A stretch of 64,000 nucleotides of DNA, taken from Erythrobasidium yunnanense (lineage: Eukaryota; Basidiomycota; Cystobasidiomycetes; Erythrobasidiales; Erythrobasidiaceae). Shown piece by piece: positions 32,337 to 44,097 of the stretch (the stretch's first letter is position 1; each line of letters begins with the position of its first letter). A program made the position numbers and the translations under genes. Below the pieces are notes generated by a model, which saw nothing but the letters and a program-made list of their open reading frames with translations, did no database searches and was not told the DNA's origin. The stretch lies in assembly GCA_001600175.1 (NCBI GenBank), contig BCJC01000005.1:166471-230470 (forward strand), written 5' to 3'.

Positions 32337-35300
32337 ATGGTCGGAGCAATCGCAACAGCGAGCAAGGCAGTCGCCAGCCTGGTCAATGGTCACCATACAA
32401 AGCAGAATGGCAAAGATACCTCCGATCTAGACCCTGAAGCTGTTCTGGAGCAGATGACTATCGAAGAGAAGATTGCTATGCTCTCTGGAAACGATCACTG
32501 GCATACTGCGCCTGTCGAGCGACTCGGTGTGCCCAGAGTCAGAACAAGCGATGGTCCAGTGCGTTATACTGACTAGCATAATGATCCTGTACTGACGAGC
32601 TTATCTTCTCGATCAGAACGGCGTTCGCGGCACCACCTGTGAGTGTAGCAGTTCGCAAAGAATCGTCCAGGAAGCTGATGGAATCACAGTTGTGAATGGC
32701 GTAGGCTCTTCGTGCACCCCGGCAGCAACTGGCCTTGGCGCCTCGTTCGACGAGGATTTGCTGTATCGAATCGGCGAAATGCTGGGCGAAGAGTGCCGGA
32801 TGCGAGGTGTCCATTGTCTTCTCGGCCCAACAACCAACATACAACGCCATCCCTGCGGTGGAAGAGGCTTCGAATCATATAGCGAAGATCCTTTCCTTGC
32901 CGGAAGACTAGCTCTACGATGGATTCAAGGTGTTCAGTCTCAGAAAGTTATGGTCTCTCGTGAGTATCTCGCTCTCAAACATTAAATAATGTATCTAATC
33001 TGCCTCTTTCAGCAAAGCACTATGTCTGCAACGAGCAGGAATACTATCGCAGAAGTAACGACAGCGTGGTGGACGAGCGAACGCTGCACGAACTCTACCT
33101 CGAACCTTTCCGCATACAATGTCAAGCCAAGCCCAGCACTTTCATGACGAGTTATAACAAGTTCAACGGAATACATGCTGCGGAACATCCTCGACTACTT
33201 CGCGATATCCTCAGACGAGATTTCGGCTTTGATGGCATGCTCATGTCGGATTGGTCTGGTACTGCATCTACTTCCGAAGCCATCAAAGCATCACTCGACC
33301 TCGAGATGCCGGGCCCTGCGCTTATGCGGGGTTCACTAGTGGAGCGATGCTTGATGACTGGCAAGCTACAGCCGAAAGATGTCGACGAATGCGTTCTTCG
33401 GGTACTGCGAGTTGTCAAAGAAGCCAAAGCTTCTGGCATTCCCTTCGAGCTAGAAGAGCGAGTACCACCTACACGTCAAGCTACGCAAGATCTCCTCCGC
33501 GAGAGCGCGCAAGCTGCGACTGTTCTGCTCAAGAACGATAAGCAGACCCTGCCTGTCAAGCTTACTTCCGGTTTGCGCATCGCTGTTGTTGGTCCGCACG
33601 CCAAGCCAGCCTTCATTTGTATGCTTACTTCCTCGACCTTGCTGAAAGAGCTTTCTGATGTATCACATATTCTCAGCCGGCGGTGGTAGTGCAAGCCTTC
33701 CTCCTTCATATGTTATCTCCCCTCTGCAAGGTATTGAAGAAGCTGCCGCGGAGTCTGGCGCTACCGTCTCATACTGCGAAGGAACCTCTTCCACTCGCTG
33801 GATGCCCCTACTATCACCATATCTCAGAAAGGTCGATGGCGAAATCGGCACAGACATCGCTTTCTACTCGGAAAAGTAAGCCTTGGTCTCTGTTGAAGCA
33901 GGATCGTCGACTAATTTTCTGGTTTGATAGTCCTTGGGCAGACGCAAGTGCACCCATTCTCTTCGAAACACACCCAGGCTCGTCATTCTGCTATTTCCTT
34001 GATGGTGTTCCTGCAAGCGTTCCTGTGCGAGGCTACATTGCCGTAAGTATGCTCAGATTGAGAGATACTACTCTGCGATGCTGATTGAAGGTCATTACAG
34101 ATGCGAGCAAGCTTTGTGCCGGACGAGTCGGGTATCGTAAGTAGCTCTCCAAGCGTTTCTCCTCATGTCCCACAAGCTGATAATCCTACTTGTTTTGTAG
34201 TGGGAGTTCGGCTTGGGCGCTGCTGGGCAAGCGGATCTCTACATCGATGGCAACTTGATCGTCGAGAACTCTACCAACCAGAAGCCAGGCCTTCAATTCG
34301 TAAGTCGACTCCCCTTAAAACTCTTCTGGTCTGGTCTGAGTGTGTATACAGTTCACTAGTGGATGCGAAGAACGTATTGGCGAACTGAACGTCGAAGCTG
34401 GACATGCGTACGATGTCGAAGTGCGCTTCTCGAACTTCAAGCCGCTGAGTCCAGCATCTCCCTACGTGAGTCTACGCAATTGTACCTGTAGTAAGCGTAC
34501 TGATCTGTCAATGACAGGCTGGGCGGCGAGGCGGTATGCGCTTGGGAGGTCGCAGGAAGCTCGTTCAGACGGATGAGATCGATAAAGCTGTACAGCTGGC
34601 GAAGGACAGTGACGGTAAGCGTTGTGCAAACGCTCACGAACCCCCTGACGCAAGGCTGATGATGCCTATGTTTGCAGTCACCATCGTCATTGTTGGCAAC
34701 AGCTCTGAGTGGGAGTCGGAAGCATACGATAGAGAAGATATGAAGTGGGCTTATCGCTTTCCTCTGCCTTAAAAACACTCGCTGAGATCGTGCATAGGCT
34801 ACCGCTTCAGCAAGATCGTCTAGTCAGCAAGATGCTCGAAGTCAACCCGAACACTATCGTCGTCGTACAGTCAGGCATGCCTGTAGAAATGCCCTGGGTC
34901 GATCAAGCAAGCAGCTTGATACAGGTACGCGAGCTTTCGCTTCAGACTGCGGGAAACTAACTCACATCGTTTCAGGCCTTCTACGCAGGAAACGAGGCAG
35001 GCCATGCTCTGGCCGACATCCTGTTCGGCGCTGTATCTCCTTCTGGCAAACTACCTATCACCTTCCCTAAGGCTCTTGAAGACTGTCCTAGCGATGCCAA
35101 CTTCGGCAATATCGAACGCAACGTCTATGCGGAAGGCCTAAACATCGGCTATCGATACTTTGATCGCCCTCAGAATCCGCGGAGTGCCTTCGCTTTCGGG
35201 TAAGTCAGCTTCAGAAATCAAGGGAGGCTCCAGTAGCGCTGAGTACCAATGATCTGCAGCTACGGTCTGTCATATTCTCAGTTCAGGATAGGACAGCTCT

Positions 35301-35728
35301 CTGTTGAGTTTACGTCGGATGGCTTCTGCAATGTTCACTTCACTATCTCGAATATTGGGAGTGTCGCAGCTGCCGAAGTCGGCCAAGTCTATGTTCATCC
35401 GCTTGCTAGTCAGGTAGAGCGACCAGATATCGAGTTGAAAGGCTTTAAGAAGGTCTTCTTGGCTCCTGGCAGCTCGGAGAGGGTGTCTATCAAGCTTGAT
35501 GTAGGCTGTCCTTTCCTTGCGAAACAGAGTCGCTTGCTGACTGACACTCTCCGCTGATAGCACACTGCCTTCTCATACTTCAATGCTCAAGTAAACAGCT
35601 GGCAGGCAGACGCTGGGCCTTATGAAGTGCGCGTAGGACGATCATCAACACTTGCAGATGTCTCAACATCTTTCTACCTCGAAACTTCGCATCGCTGGGT
35701 CGGCAACGGGAAACCTTATCGCTTTTGA
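32337..35728 (+). CDS. GH3 beta-glucosidase (intracellular type, probably with PA14 insert)
   Basis: Hydrolyses terminal beta-D-glucosyl residues. The start is ATG 32337 (MVGAIATASKAVASLVNGHH). The N-terminal barrel has MTIEEKIAMLSGNDHWHTAP, CTPAATGLGASFDEDLL and GRGFESYSEDPFLAGRLAL, then PKHYVCNEQEYYRRSNDSVV and GFDGMLMSDWSGTASTSEAI, in which the Asp of SDW is the nucleophile. QAATVLLKNDKQTLPV opens the second domain. The weak middle (about 33680-34500) is where PA14 sits in such enzymes. SSEWESEAYDREDMK contains the expected acid/base loop, and AFAFGYGLSYSQF leads to the fibronectin-III-like end, HRWVGNGKPYRF, with TGA at 35726-35728. There are about nine introns and no signal peptide, so it is probably cytosolic, acting on sugars imported by the neighbouring transporter. 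Confidence 0.9.
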
Positions 35729-36011
35729 ACACTTTGCAGCTTACCCTGACTAGATTCATATACCCTGCAGTAGCTGTACCTACATATTACGTTGTTAAAT
35801 ACCCGCGATAGATTGCACCTCATTATGGCGTGCGACCCCTATCCCTCAGGACAATCTTACGCTTGGCTTCTGAAAAGCTTGACAGATTGCTTTGAGACAA
35901 GAAACAGCAAAGACGGCGACAACGAGGTTACAGAAGTTACAGCGAGGTGTCTGCAGGCAGGATCATCGCTTCGTAGTGCCGTAGTACCTTCAGCAACGTG
36001 GAAAGAGCAAG

Positions 36012-39000
36012 ATGGACCATCAAACGGATCTCATCGCTACTTTTGAGGAGCAAGTTCGCAAGACTCCAGACGCTATTGCTCTAGAAGACGCAGATGTTAC
36101 TTTGACATATGCTCAACTGGAAGAAAGAACCGCCAAACTCGCGGCCATCCTGCAAGCTCGCTATCTTCAAGGCTCAGCATCTTCATCCAACAATATAGCG
36201 ACTCCCTTGGTTGGCATACTCATGGGAAGATGTGCAGACTACGTGATGGCATCACTGGCGATTCTGCGAGCTGGAGCGGCCTTCTTAGTGCTGGAACTAG
36301 CGTATCCAGACAGCTTGCTCAACGGCGTCATTCAGGATGCACATCCAGCTGCCATACTCACTCATTCAACACATGCTGCACGCATACGCAAGAGCGGGGT
36401 GCCATCTATCCTTTTCGACCAAGAGAAGCTGTACGACTCGCCCAATTCGAGCTTCACCCGCATGAAGCATGATCCAGAACGTCTGGCTTTCGTGTCATAT
36501 TCGAGTGGAACAACAGGCAAACCGAAAGGTGAGCACTGCTGCGCTTCCGCCCTAATTCCTGAGAGTGCTTTCTGACATCTACGATCTTCTTCAGGCATCT
36601 GCAATCCCATTCGAGCAGCAATAGGGTCATACGCGTTACGCTTCCAAGTTTGCGATCTTGGGCCAGACGACAGAGTGGCCTGCAATGTCTTCTTCGTCTG
36701 GGAGATGCTTCGACCTCTGCTCAAAGGCGCGGCTGTTATAGCTGTTCCCGACGCTACCAGCTATGATCCCGAAGCGCTCCTCACCTTCCTGGCTGAGCGC
36801 AAAATCACAGACACCTTGATGACACCCACATTGCTCATGGCCGTACTTCCTCGACACGTCCAAGCTTTCGGCAGTTCAGGCGCACCACTCAATCTTCCAG
36901 ATCTTCGCTCTCTTTGGCTCAACGGCGAAGTCGTCACGCTCGATCTATGCAATCGAGCTTTCCAAGCCCTCCCCAAAGTCCGCCTATTTAACCTTTACAG
37001 CGCAAGCGAGACCCACGAAGTCGCCGCTGGCGAAATCTCGAAAATGATGTCGAAAGTGGACACTGCAGTGGGTATTTGCCCTGTTGGCCCGCTACTCGAT
37101 CCAGAACATGCATACATAGTGGATCCAGACACAAATGAGCTAGTACAAAAAGGCGAAGTAGGAGAACTCTGTGTAGGAGGGCCGCTCCTGGCGACGACTT
37201 ACCTCAACCTTCCGGAAGCTACTAAAAAAGCGTTTCTTCCTGACACTTTCGGGCCAGATGGTGGACGACTATACAGGACGGGCGATTCGGCCAGGCTCCA
37301 CAACGGCCTGCTTTATATTACCGGTCGCATTGGAGGGATGATCAAAGCAAGAGGATATACAGTCCATCCTGCTGCCGTAGAAGCTGCCATTCTATCGCGG
37401 CTAGCAGTAAGAGCATGCTCTGTGGTCAGTCACGGCCAAGGTCTCGAGATGCGTCTCGTCGCATACATTGTTCCCGATCCTGATACTCAAGGAAGAGTGG
37501 TACCAGTCGTTGATGCATCATTAGGCCACTCGCCATCTGCTCGCAAGGCTCTTGTCGAGGTTTTGGCACACTACATGATTCCCTCGGTCTGGATCGAGAT
37601 GGAGGATATACCTCGTCATGCTGTCTCTGGCAAAATAGACAAGAAGGCACTTCCTTCACCTCCTGTTTCGAGACCTTCCACGCCCACGCAAGAGCATGCA
37701 GCCGTAGGAGCTCGTCAGATTCGGGTGGAGACAATCGTCGAAGCTTGGGCTGCTACGCTCAACATGACTGTAGATGCTATCAACGACGATGACAGCTCTG
37801 TCAACTTCTTCGATCTCGGCGGTCATTCGCTCACCTTGGCAGCATTAGCTGGAAGACTATCGCGAGCTTTTGGCTTCATCGTCCCTCTGAACGCCCTGGC
37901 TATCGACGCTTCCCTACAAGGTCACCTAGCAGCATGCACAGCTGCGCGAGACGGACATTTGGCAGAACTGCAGGCAGATCTACCAGCCGTCCTTCGCGGA
38001 GACTGCTTACTAGACGAGAACATCCGGCCTCAGATGCAAGCGAAGGAGCATCGATTGGCAGACGCTACTCATGTCCTCCTTACTGGCGCCACTGGCTACC
38101 TTGGCGCATTCCTTCTTCGAACCCTGATTGAACAGTCTTCAGCCAAAATTATCTGTCTGGTCAGATTCTCAAGACCGACGGAAAGCTGCAAACCTGCCGG
38201 TCTAGCACGTATCAGAGACAATCTAGTCGCATTGGGGCTATGGAATGATAACTTGCTCGACCGTATCGAGATCCTTCCAGGCAATCTGCCGCAGGCGCGC
38301 CTTGGTCTTGCAGAGCACAGATTCGCCGAACTGGCCAAGAAGGTATCTGTCATCATCCATTGCGCATCTATCGTCAACCTGGCATACCCTTACGGTGCTT
38401 TGAGGGCTGCCAATGTAGGCGGAACGAGGGAGATTCTGCGTCTAGCTGCTATTGGCGGCGCCTCTATCTACCACATCTCCTCCAATGGCGTTCTTCCAGC
38501 TTCAAAGGCCGGATGGAATGAACAGTCGAACATAGAAGCAGAAGAAGCGACTACAAGCTTAGCAGACGGCTACTGTCAGACAAAATGGGTTGCTGAACAG
38601 CTCTGCATGGAAGCCCGTCAAAGAGGTTTCGATGTCAGCATCATTCGTCCTGGTACTCTCAGTGGATGCAGCGAGACTGGCTCATCAAATACCTACGACA
38701 TGCTGAACGCTCTTATTGTCGAGTCTGTGCGGCTGGGTCATTCTCCAGTGGTCGAAGGATGGTTCGCAGAGATGACGCCTGTCAATCACGTTGCTAATGC
38801 AGTAGTAGCATTGACGAATGCTTCATCGAAGGACAAGAAGAACATGCCTGTCTTCCATGTCGGCGATAAGTCACCTCTGACTGGCTCGCAAGTATTCGAT
38901 ATTTTGGAGACCTTGGGCTATCCTACAAAGAAGCTACCGTGGGATGAGTGGGTCAGCATGTGGAAAGCAAGCGTAGCTGGAGACGAGAAGGCTTCTAAAG

Positions 39001-39998
39001 AGCTCTTCACTACAAGCATTCTGAAGGGCAGCTTACCCGACGAGCATGGTCTTCAGTCTACACCCATACTCGATGACTCTGCTACTCAAGCTGTTCTTGA
39101 TACTCTCGACCTCAAGCGTCCTGCTACCGACGAGAACCTCTGGTTCACATATGCCCGTCACTTTTATGCTCGTGGCTGGCTCTCACAACCACCGCAGCGG
39201 GCGGATACAAATGGCGTAGCCGGTCACGCTCGCTCGAACAAAGGCAGACTGGCTGGACGTGTAGCAGTCGTCACGGGCGCTTCTTCGGGGATAGGCGCAG
39301 CGACCGCTGCCGCTCTTGCTGCGGAAGGAGCTAGCATCGCTATCGCTGCAAGGAGGAAGGATGCTCTTTCATCAGTCAAGGCAGATATCCTCAAGAAGCA
39401 TCCTTCCGCTCAAGTCATGACTGTGCCTACAGATGTTACTAGCAGGAAGCAAGTGGCAGACTTGGTGGATGCTGCTCGAACTCAATTAGGTGATCTGGAC
39501 ATTCTCGTATCCTGTGCCGGCCTTATGTTCTTCGAAATGATGGAGAAAGGAGGAGGAGAAGGCGGAGAAAGTTGGGAGAAGACGGTAGACGTCAATTGTA
39601 AAGGCCTGCTGAACTGCCTTGCCAACACCGTTCCAGGTATGATCAAGCGAGGATCAGGACATATAGTAGCTATCAGCTCAGATGCAGGACGAAAAGTCTT
39701 CCCAGGGCTAGGCGTCTACTCGGCGAGCAAGTTCTTCGTTGAAGCAACTCTCCAAGCTCTTCGTCTGGAGACCGCCGATACGGGACTTCGCGTCACCTCA
39801 ATTCAGCCAGGCAATGTAGCAACGGATCTTCTGAGCATGTCGACGGATCAGGAAGCCCTGAAGAAGTACGGCGAACCAACTGGCGCAAAAGTGTTGGATC
39901 CGAGCGATGTGGCCAAAGCCATAGTCTTCGCTGTCTGTCAGCCTGAACACGTTGCGGTGAACGAATGTTTGATCGAGCCGCGATGCGAGCCCATCTAG
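36012..39998 (+). CDS. NRPS-like A-T-R-R carboxylic acid reductase (glycine betaine reductase-like)
   Basis: Activates a carboxylic acid as AMP ester, loads it on the carrier domain, and reduces it in two steps to an aldehyde and then an alcohol. The start is ATG 36012, the single intron is 36529-36594, and the product is 1306 aa. The adenylation domain has VSYSSGTTGKPKG (residues ~160-172, at the splice), NLYSASETHEVAAGE, YRTGDSARL and SGKIDKKAL. The carrier site is FFDLGGHSLT (Ser ~583). Reductase 1 has VLLTGATGYLGAF (~665) and YCQTKWVAEQL (~832). Reductase 2, an SDR, has VVTGASSGIGAAT (~1064) and YSASKFFVEA (~1215). The order and length match fungal ATRR, which reduces glycine betaine to choline; substrate identity here is inferred from architecture only. 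The SDR and BVMO-type genes downstream probably work with it. Confidence 0.88.
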
Positions 39999-40133
39999 AA
40001 TATGTATCTTTACTAGACTATTAGAGGATGGCAAGAACCAAGTGTGAATCTCCACACCTTACAGCATCTACAGCTAAAACGCTCCCCACATAAGCACTGA
40101 TGTACAGCGCACACAGCAGAACCCTGTCTGCGC

Positions 40134-41284
40134 CTATTCCGTCTTATTGTCAGATGCCTCTAGGTCTTCCCGCTTGATAGCGCTCAGATGCTTAAGACCA
40201 TCTAGCATCCATGCTGGCCAAGCGCGAGAGGTACGAAGGAAGGAAGCAGATTCAGGGATGATGAGTTGCGTTCCTTTGCAGCGGAAGATTTGCTGGGACA
40301 CCTTGTCGGCAACGACTGTGGGTGCCATCATGGGTTGGCCGGAAGATTTCTCGATGATAGCTCTTCTGTATTCGACCAAAGGCGTTGCGACCCAGAGAGG
40401 ATGCACACAGGTAACGTGGACTTGTGGTGCTTTGTACCATGTTCGCAGCTGTTCGCGGAGACTTTCGCTGAAGGAAATCAGGGCGACTTTCGTAGCTGAA
40501 TAGTCTGCGAAGTGGCCGACACTGATGAAGCTGCTCATGCTTGCAATCTCGACGATGTGGCCTTTATTGTTCTTAACCATGTCCGGCACGAATGCTTGGC
40601 AGGTGTACCTGGCACAGTGTATAAGCTACAGCTGCAAAGAGTGGAGTAACACGTAGCGCACCAGTGACTGATCAAGTTAACTTCGATCAACTTCTTCACT
40701 CGCGCAGGCGGAGCCGACAATATTGGGAAATCGTGCCCGATACCCGCGTTGTTGACGAGGATTGAGACTGTGCCCAATCTGGTCTTAATCTCTTTCGCTG
40801 CTTTGTCGACCTCGTCTGGATCGGTTACATCGCATTTGTGGTAAGAGCCGACAACTATAAGAGAACGATCAGCGTCAATTGACTTGGCCAGCTGCAAGCG
40901 TTTCCCACCTCCTTTCAGTCTATCAGGTAGAGGTGCCATATCCAATACAGCGACTTTGACACCTTTGGCAGCGAGTGCTCTCACTATGCTCTCTCCTATG
41001 CCTGAGCATCCTCCAGTCACGACTGCGACCTCGGTTGGCCAATTCCATCGGCGCTTATCGGACCTGAACTGCCAGTTGTTGAGAGCTGCTGCACTCAATA
41101 TGGAGCTGAAAGTGCGGACAAGACTGATTCCGAAGAGCCAGGAAAGGATGGTGGTCAAGGTCGCGACATTGCTGAAGCGGGCTGGAAGTTTGGACAGGAT
41201 GAGGGATACGTATTTCTGCATTGATTCGGGAGAGCGATTGAGTACCCAGAGGGCAGAGCCGGTCACGAGTGGTCCAGAGTACAT
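40134..41284 (-). CDS. Membrane-associated SDR (RDH/17-beta-HSD-like)
   Basis: NAD(P)-dependent dehydrogenase probably anchored to a membrane. The start is the ATG at 41282-41284. The N-terminal ~80 residues are hydrophobic (LTTILSWLFGISLVRTFSSI). The cofactor loop VAVVTGGCSGIGESIVRALA follows, then VAVLDMAPLP and NNAGIGHDFPILSAPP. The C-terminal part holds GHIVEIASMSSF, the catalytic DYSATKVALISFSESLREQL and HPLWVATPLV. Intron 2 (GTGCGC to GCCAG, about 40607-40660) joins VNLISHW to YTCQAFVPDM. A likely intron 1 of exactly 54 nt, GTGGGA to TTATAG near 40853-40906, is a multiple of three and stop-free, so both spliced and unspliced frames are open. The gene is convergent with the A-T-R-R gene and divergent from the BVMO-type gene. 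Confidence 0.83.
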
Positions 41285-41674
41285 CTTGTATATCTATAGC
41301 AGATCTTGGCAAGTTTTCTTCGCGGCGCTGAATAAATAAGAACGCTGCGCGAGTAGATGTCTGAGATGTTAGAGCTCGAAGAGATAGATGTCTAAGAAGT
41401 TGAAGAAGAAATGCTATCAATTGCGAAGTTGAGGAAGAGACTGCCCGGCATCCGGTGTCTGCCTGCCGGAAGTGCCCGCTCGTCATTTCGTTGCGAGTTG
41501 GTATGATAGTATCTCTCCTCCTCAGGCTATCTGACAGCCGGTGCTCTACTCTGCTTTGTATTTGTCCATCTTGGTCGAAGGTCGCTTGCTTTTCCCATTT
41601 CCCAGAAGATTTCGATTTTCTAAGAAGATCTCGACTTCCTCTGAACTCCGCAACGCCTAGAAGAGCATAGCACA
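41285..41674. promoter_or_regulatory. Divergent promoter of the SDR and second BVMO-type gene
   Basis: These 390 bases separate the two starts. The sequence is rich in GAAG/GAAGA and GATGTCT(A/G)AGA-like short direct repeats at about 41356-41401 (two copies of agatgtctgagat/agatgtctaagaa). Common control of both genes is likely but inferred. Confidence 0.45.
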
Positions 41675-43283
41675 ATGAGCACCATTGACGATAGTGTGCT
41701 GGACGTCGCCATCATCGGCGCTGGCATCTCTGGCATAAATACGGCTTACCGCGTACAAGAAGCTTTTCCCAACGTCAAGTATGCAGTGATGGAGGGACGA
41801 TCTGACATAGGAGGGACATGGAGCTTCTTCAAGTATCCTGGGTTGCGTAGCGACTCCGACCTTTTCTCCTTTGGGTTCGCCTGGAACACTTGGAGCTCAG
41901 ACAAGGTGATCGCGGATGCCGCGTCAATCATGTCTTACCTCCGAGAGTCTATCAAGAAGACCGGAATCGACAAGCATATCCACTACGAGCATAAGCTCAA
42001 GTCCCTCAATTGGATTAGCAAGGATCAGTTGTGGGAACTCAGCTTGACAGTCAGGGGGCAGGAGACAAAGACAGTACGGGCTTCTTGGGTCGTCTTCGGG
42101 ACAGGGTACTACGACTACGAGAAAGCACTTCCGACACTCGTCCCTGGTCTCGATAACTTTCGAGGAAAGATCGTCCATCCTCAGTTTTGGCCGGAAGATC
42201 TCGATGTAACTGGCAAGAAGGTCGCTATCATCGGATCAGGAGCCACCGCAATCACCATCCTCCCCAACATCGTAGACAAGGCCGAGAGTGTCACTGTCGT
42301 CCAAAGAAGCCCTTCCTATATCAGCAGCTTACCTGCTAGAGATAGAAGTGTCGACTTTTGCAAGCGCTATCTCCCTCTCACCTTCGCCAACTGGTTGATG
42401 CGTGTCAAGTATCTTCTGCTCAGCTACCTCTTCTTTAATTTCTGCCAAGCTTTCCCGAAACGAGCGAGACAGCTCATGTATGGCGCGACCAAGAAAGAGC
42501 TGCCTAAGAACATTAGCCTCGAGCCGCACTTTACACCTGCTTATGGACCTTGGGATCAGAGACTTTGTCTTTGTCCAGACGGTGACTTCTTCGCCGCTCT
42601 GCGTTCAGGCAAAGGGCATATTGTGACTGGACATATAGAGACCGTAACGGAGAGCAGTATCAAGATGAAGGATGGAGCAGGACAGGTCGATGCGGACATA
42701 ATCGTGACAGCCACTGGTCTGAAGATCCTGGTTGGCGGAGGGACGAAGGTGTCGATCGATGGAAAGGTACAGAGCTTGAACGAGAAGATGCTCTGGAAGG
42801 GCTGCATGATCCAAGATATGCCCAACGTAGTTTCTGTCATAGGCTACAGTGAGTTTCGATGCTTGCGTGTTGGCGACGCATACCGACTGACATGCTCGGC
42901 CCCTTCTCAGCCAATGCTTCCTGGACACTGGGAGCAGACGTCGCTGCGAAGACATTGACGAGGCTTATGCGATATCAGCGCAAGCACAACTATGCAGCAG
43001 CGACACCTACAGTACCTTCGCAGAAGAACATCGACGCTGTCCCTTTCATGAAGATGAACTCGACCTACCTTCTGAAAGGTCGAGGTGATATGCCTAGTGC
43101 AGGCAATCAGTACCCATGGCTTCCGAGAGCTAGCTACTTTTCCGATATGTGGGATGCAAAGTATGGAAGTGTGGACCGGGACATGGTGAGTCAGAAGTAG
43201 CTGAAGTAGTACCGTGTTGTGACGCTGACTTGTTTGCAATAATGCAGTCATTTACCAAGGACTCGAGAAAGAAGGTGGACTAA
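41675..43283 (+). CDS. Baeyer-Villiger-type flavin monooxygenase (EthA-like group)
   Basis: FAD/NADPH oxygenase. The start is ATG 41675 (MSTIDDSVLDVAIIGAGISG). FAD motif: IIGAGISGINTAYRVQE. Then SDIGGTWSFFKYPGLRSDSD, typical of the EthA/cyclohexanone-monooxygenase-like group, the BVMO fingerprint FRGKIVHPQFW (FxGxxxHxxxW), VAIIGSGATAITILPNI for NADPH, and DADIIVTATGLKI. A hydrophobic stretch, KYLLLSYLFFNFCQAF, lies near the middle. Introns are near 42849-42910 and 43188-43246; the last short exon gives SFTKDSRKKVD and TAA at 43281-43283. It is only distantly similar to the BVMO-type gene at 17.5 kb (different GGTW context and length), so they are not recent duplicates. It probably belongs with the A-T-R-R reductase and SDR. 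Confidence 0.87.
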
Positions 43284-44097
43284 AGTCTTGTGGTCATCGA
43301 GTATGTGAACAGTGTTTGTACCGCTTTAATCCCACTAGGCCGCATCATCATTGTCGTCGCTTGTAGCATCCTAGCCATTTCAGCGCTACCTCCCGAGGCC
43401 ATCATGACGGCGCATTTATGCTTTCTGTCAGATCTGCCTAACTGATGAGCGGCCCTTATAGCGTTTAAGCATTGTTCGTCATGCGAATGCGTCACAGAAA
43501 ATAGGACATCTCGAGCTGCGAGTAAAAGGCTAGAACCGCGCTTTCCGGTGCGAAGCAGATGCAGCACCCTTCTTTGTTCTACTTCTCCAACGAATTACTA
43601 GTTTGATGTGGTATAGTATAGCGTAGAATAGGGGAGGTGGGGGATTGTGGTACTTTGCTGGCCGCCGATCAAGTCGCGGCGCAAGGGGAATATAAAATTT
43701 GTCCGGATAGTCTGTATTGTCCCGTCCGTTGGTTCTCATAGATGTATCCTTCCTGCGGCCTCTCCTCGATAGACAAGGAATGCGAAAGACCGGCAGGGGC
43801 TGCAGTTGAGGTCTGACATTGTATATAGGGGGTATTAGGAGGTATCGCTGGCGCCAAGATGAGTTGTTATAGTTGTGCGTATAGTGCTAGAGCGGCTCGA
43901 GGGAAGATTGCTGAGCGGGAGAGCCAGGCGGAGCGGAAGGACTATGTACTGATTTCCAGGGAAATGGAAAGCGCCAGGCTCCCTTCGAGATAGGGCTTTG
44001 CATACGATGATTGAGCATTCGTGGCGGTGCCAAATAGATAGTTTAGATAGTATAGCTCGACTGTGTCCCCGAAGGTCGTCGATTTTTGACCTTTCGC
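43284..44097. other. Convergent intergenic region, no supported gene
   Basis: About 810 bases between two genes that point towards each other, so it should hold both 3' UTRs. Open frames at 43280-43567 and 43530-43857 (minus) show no motif. A small hairpin, AAGGTC...GACCTT, lies at about 44072-44092 just beyond the stop of the minus-strand gene and could mark its 3' end. Confidence 0.45.

Noticed and set aside
17528-43283. The two BVMO-type genes as recent duplicates
   Set aside because: They share only the general fingerprint; GGTW context, exon structure and length differ, so they belong to different subgroups.
43280-43857. Minus-strand frames after the second BVMO-type gene
   Set aside because: No family signal and low-complexity Met runs; the region fits the 3' ends of two convergent genes.
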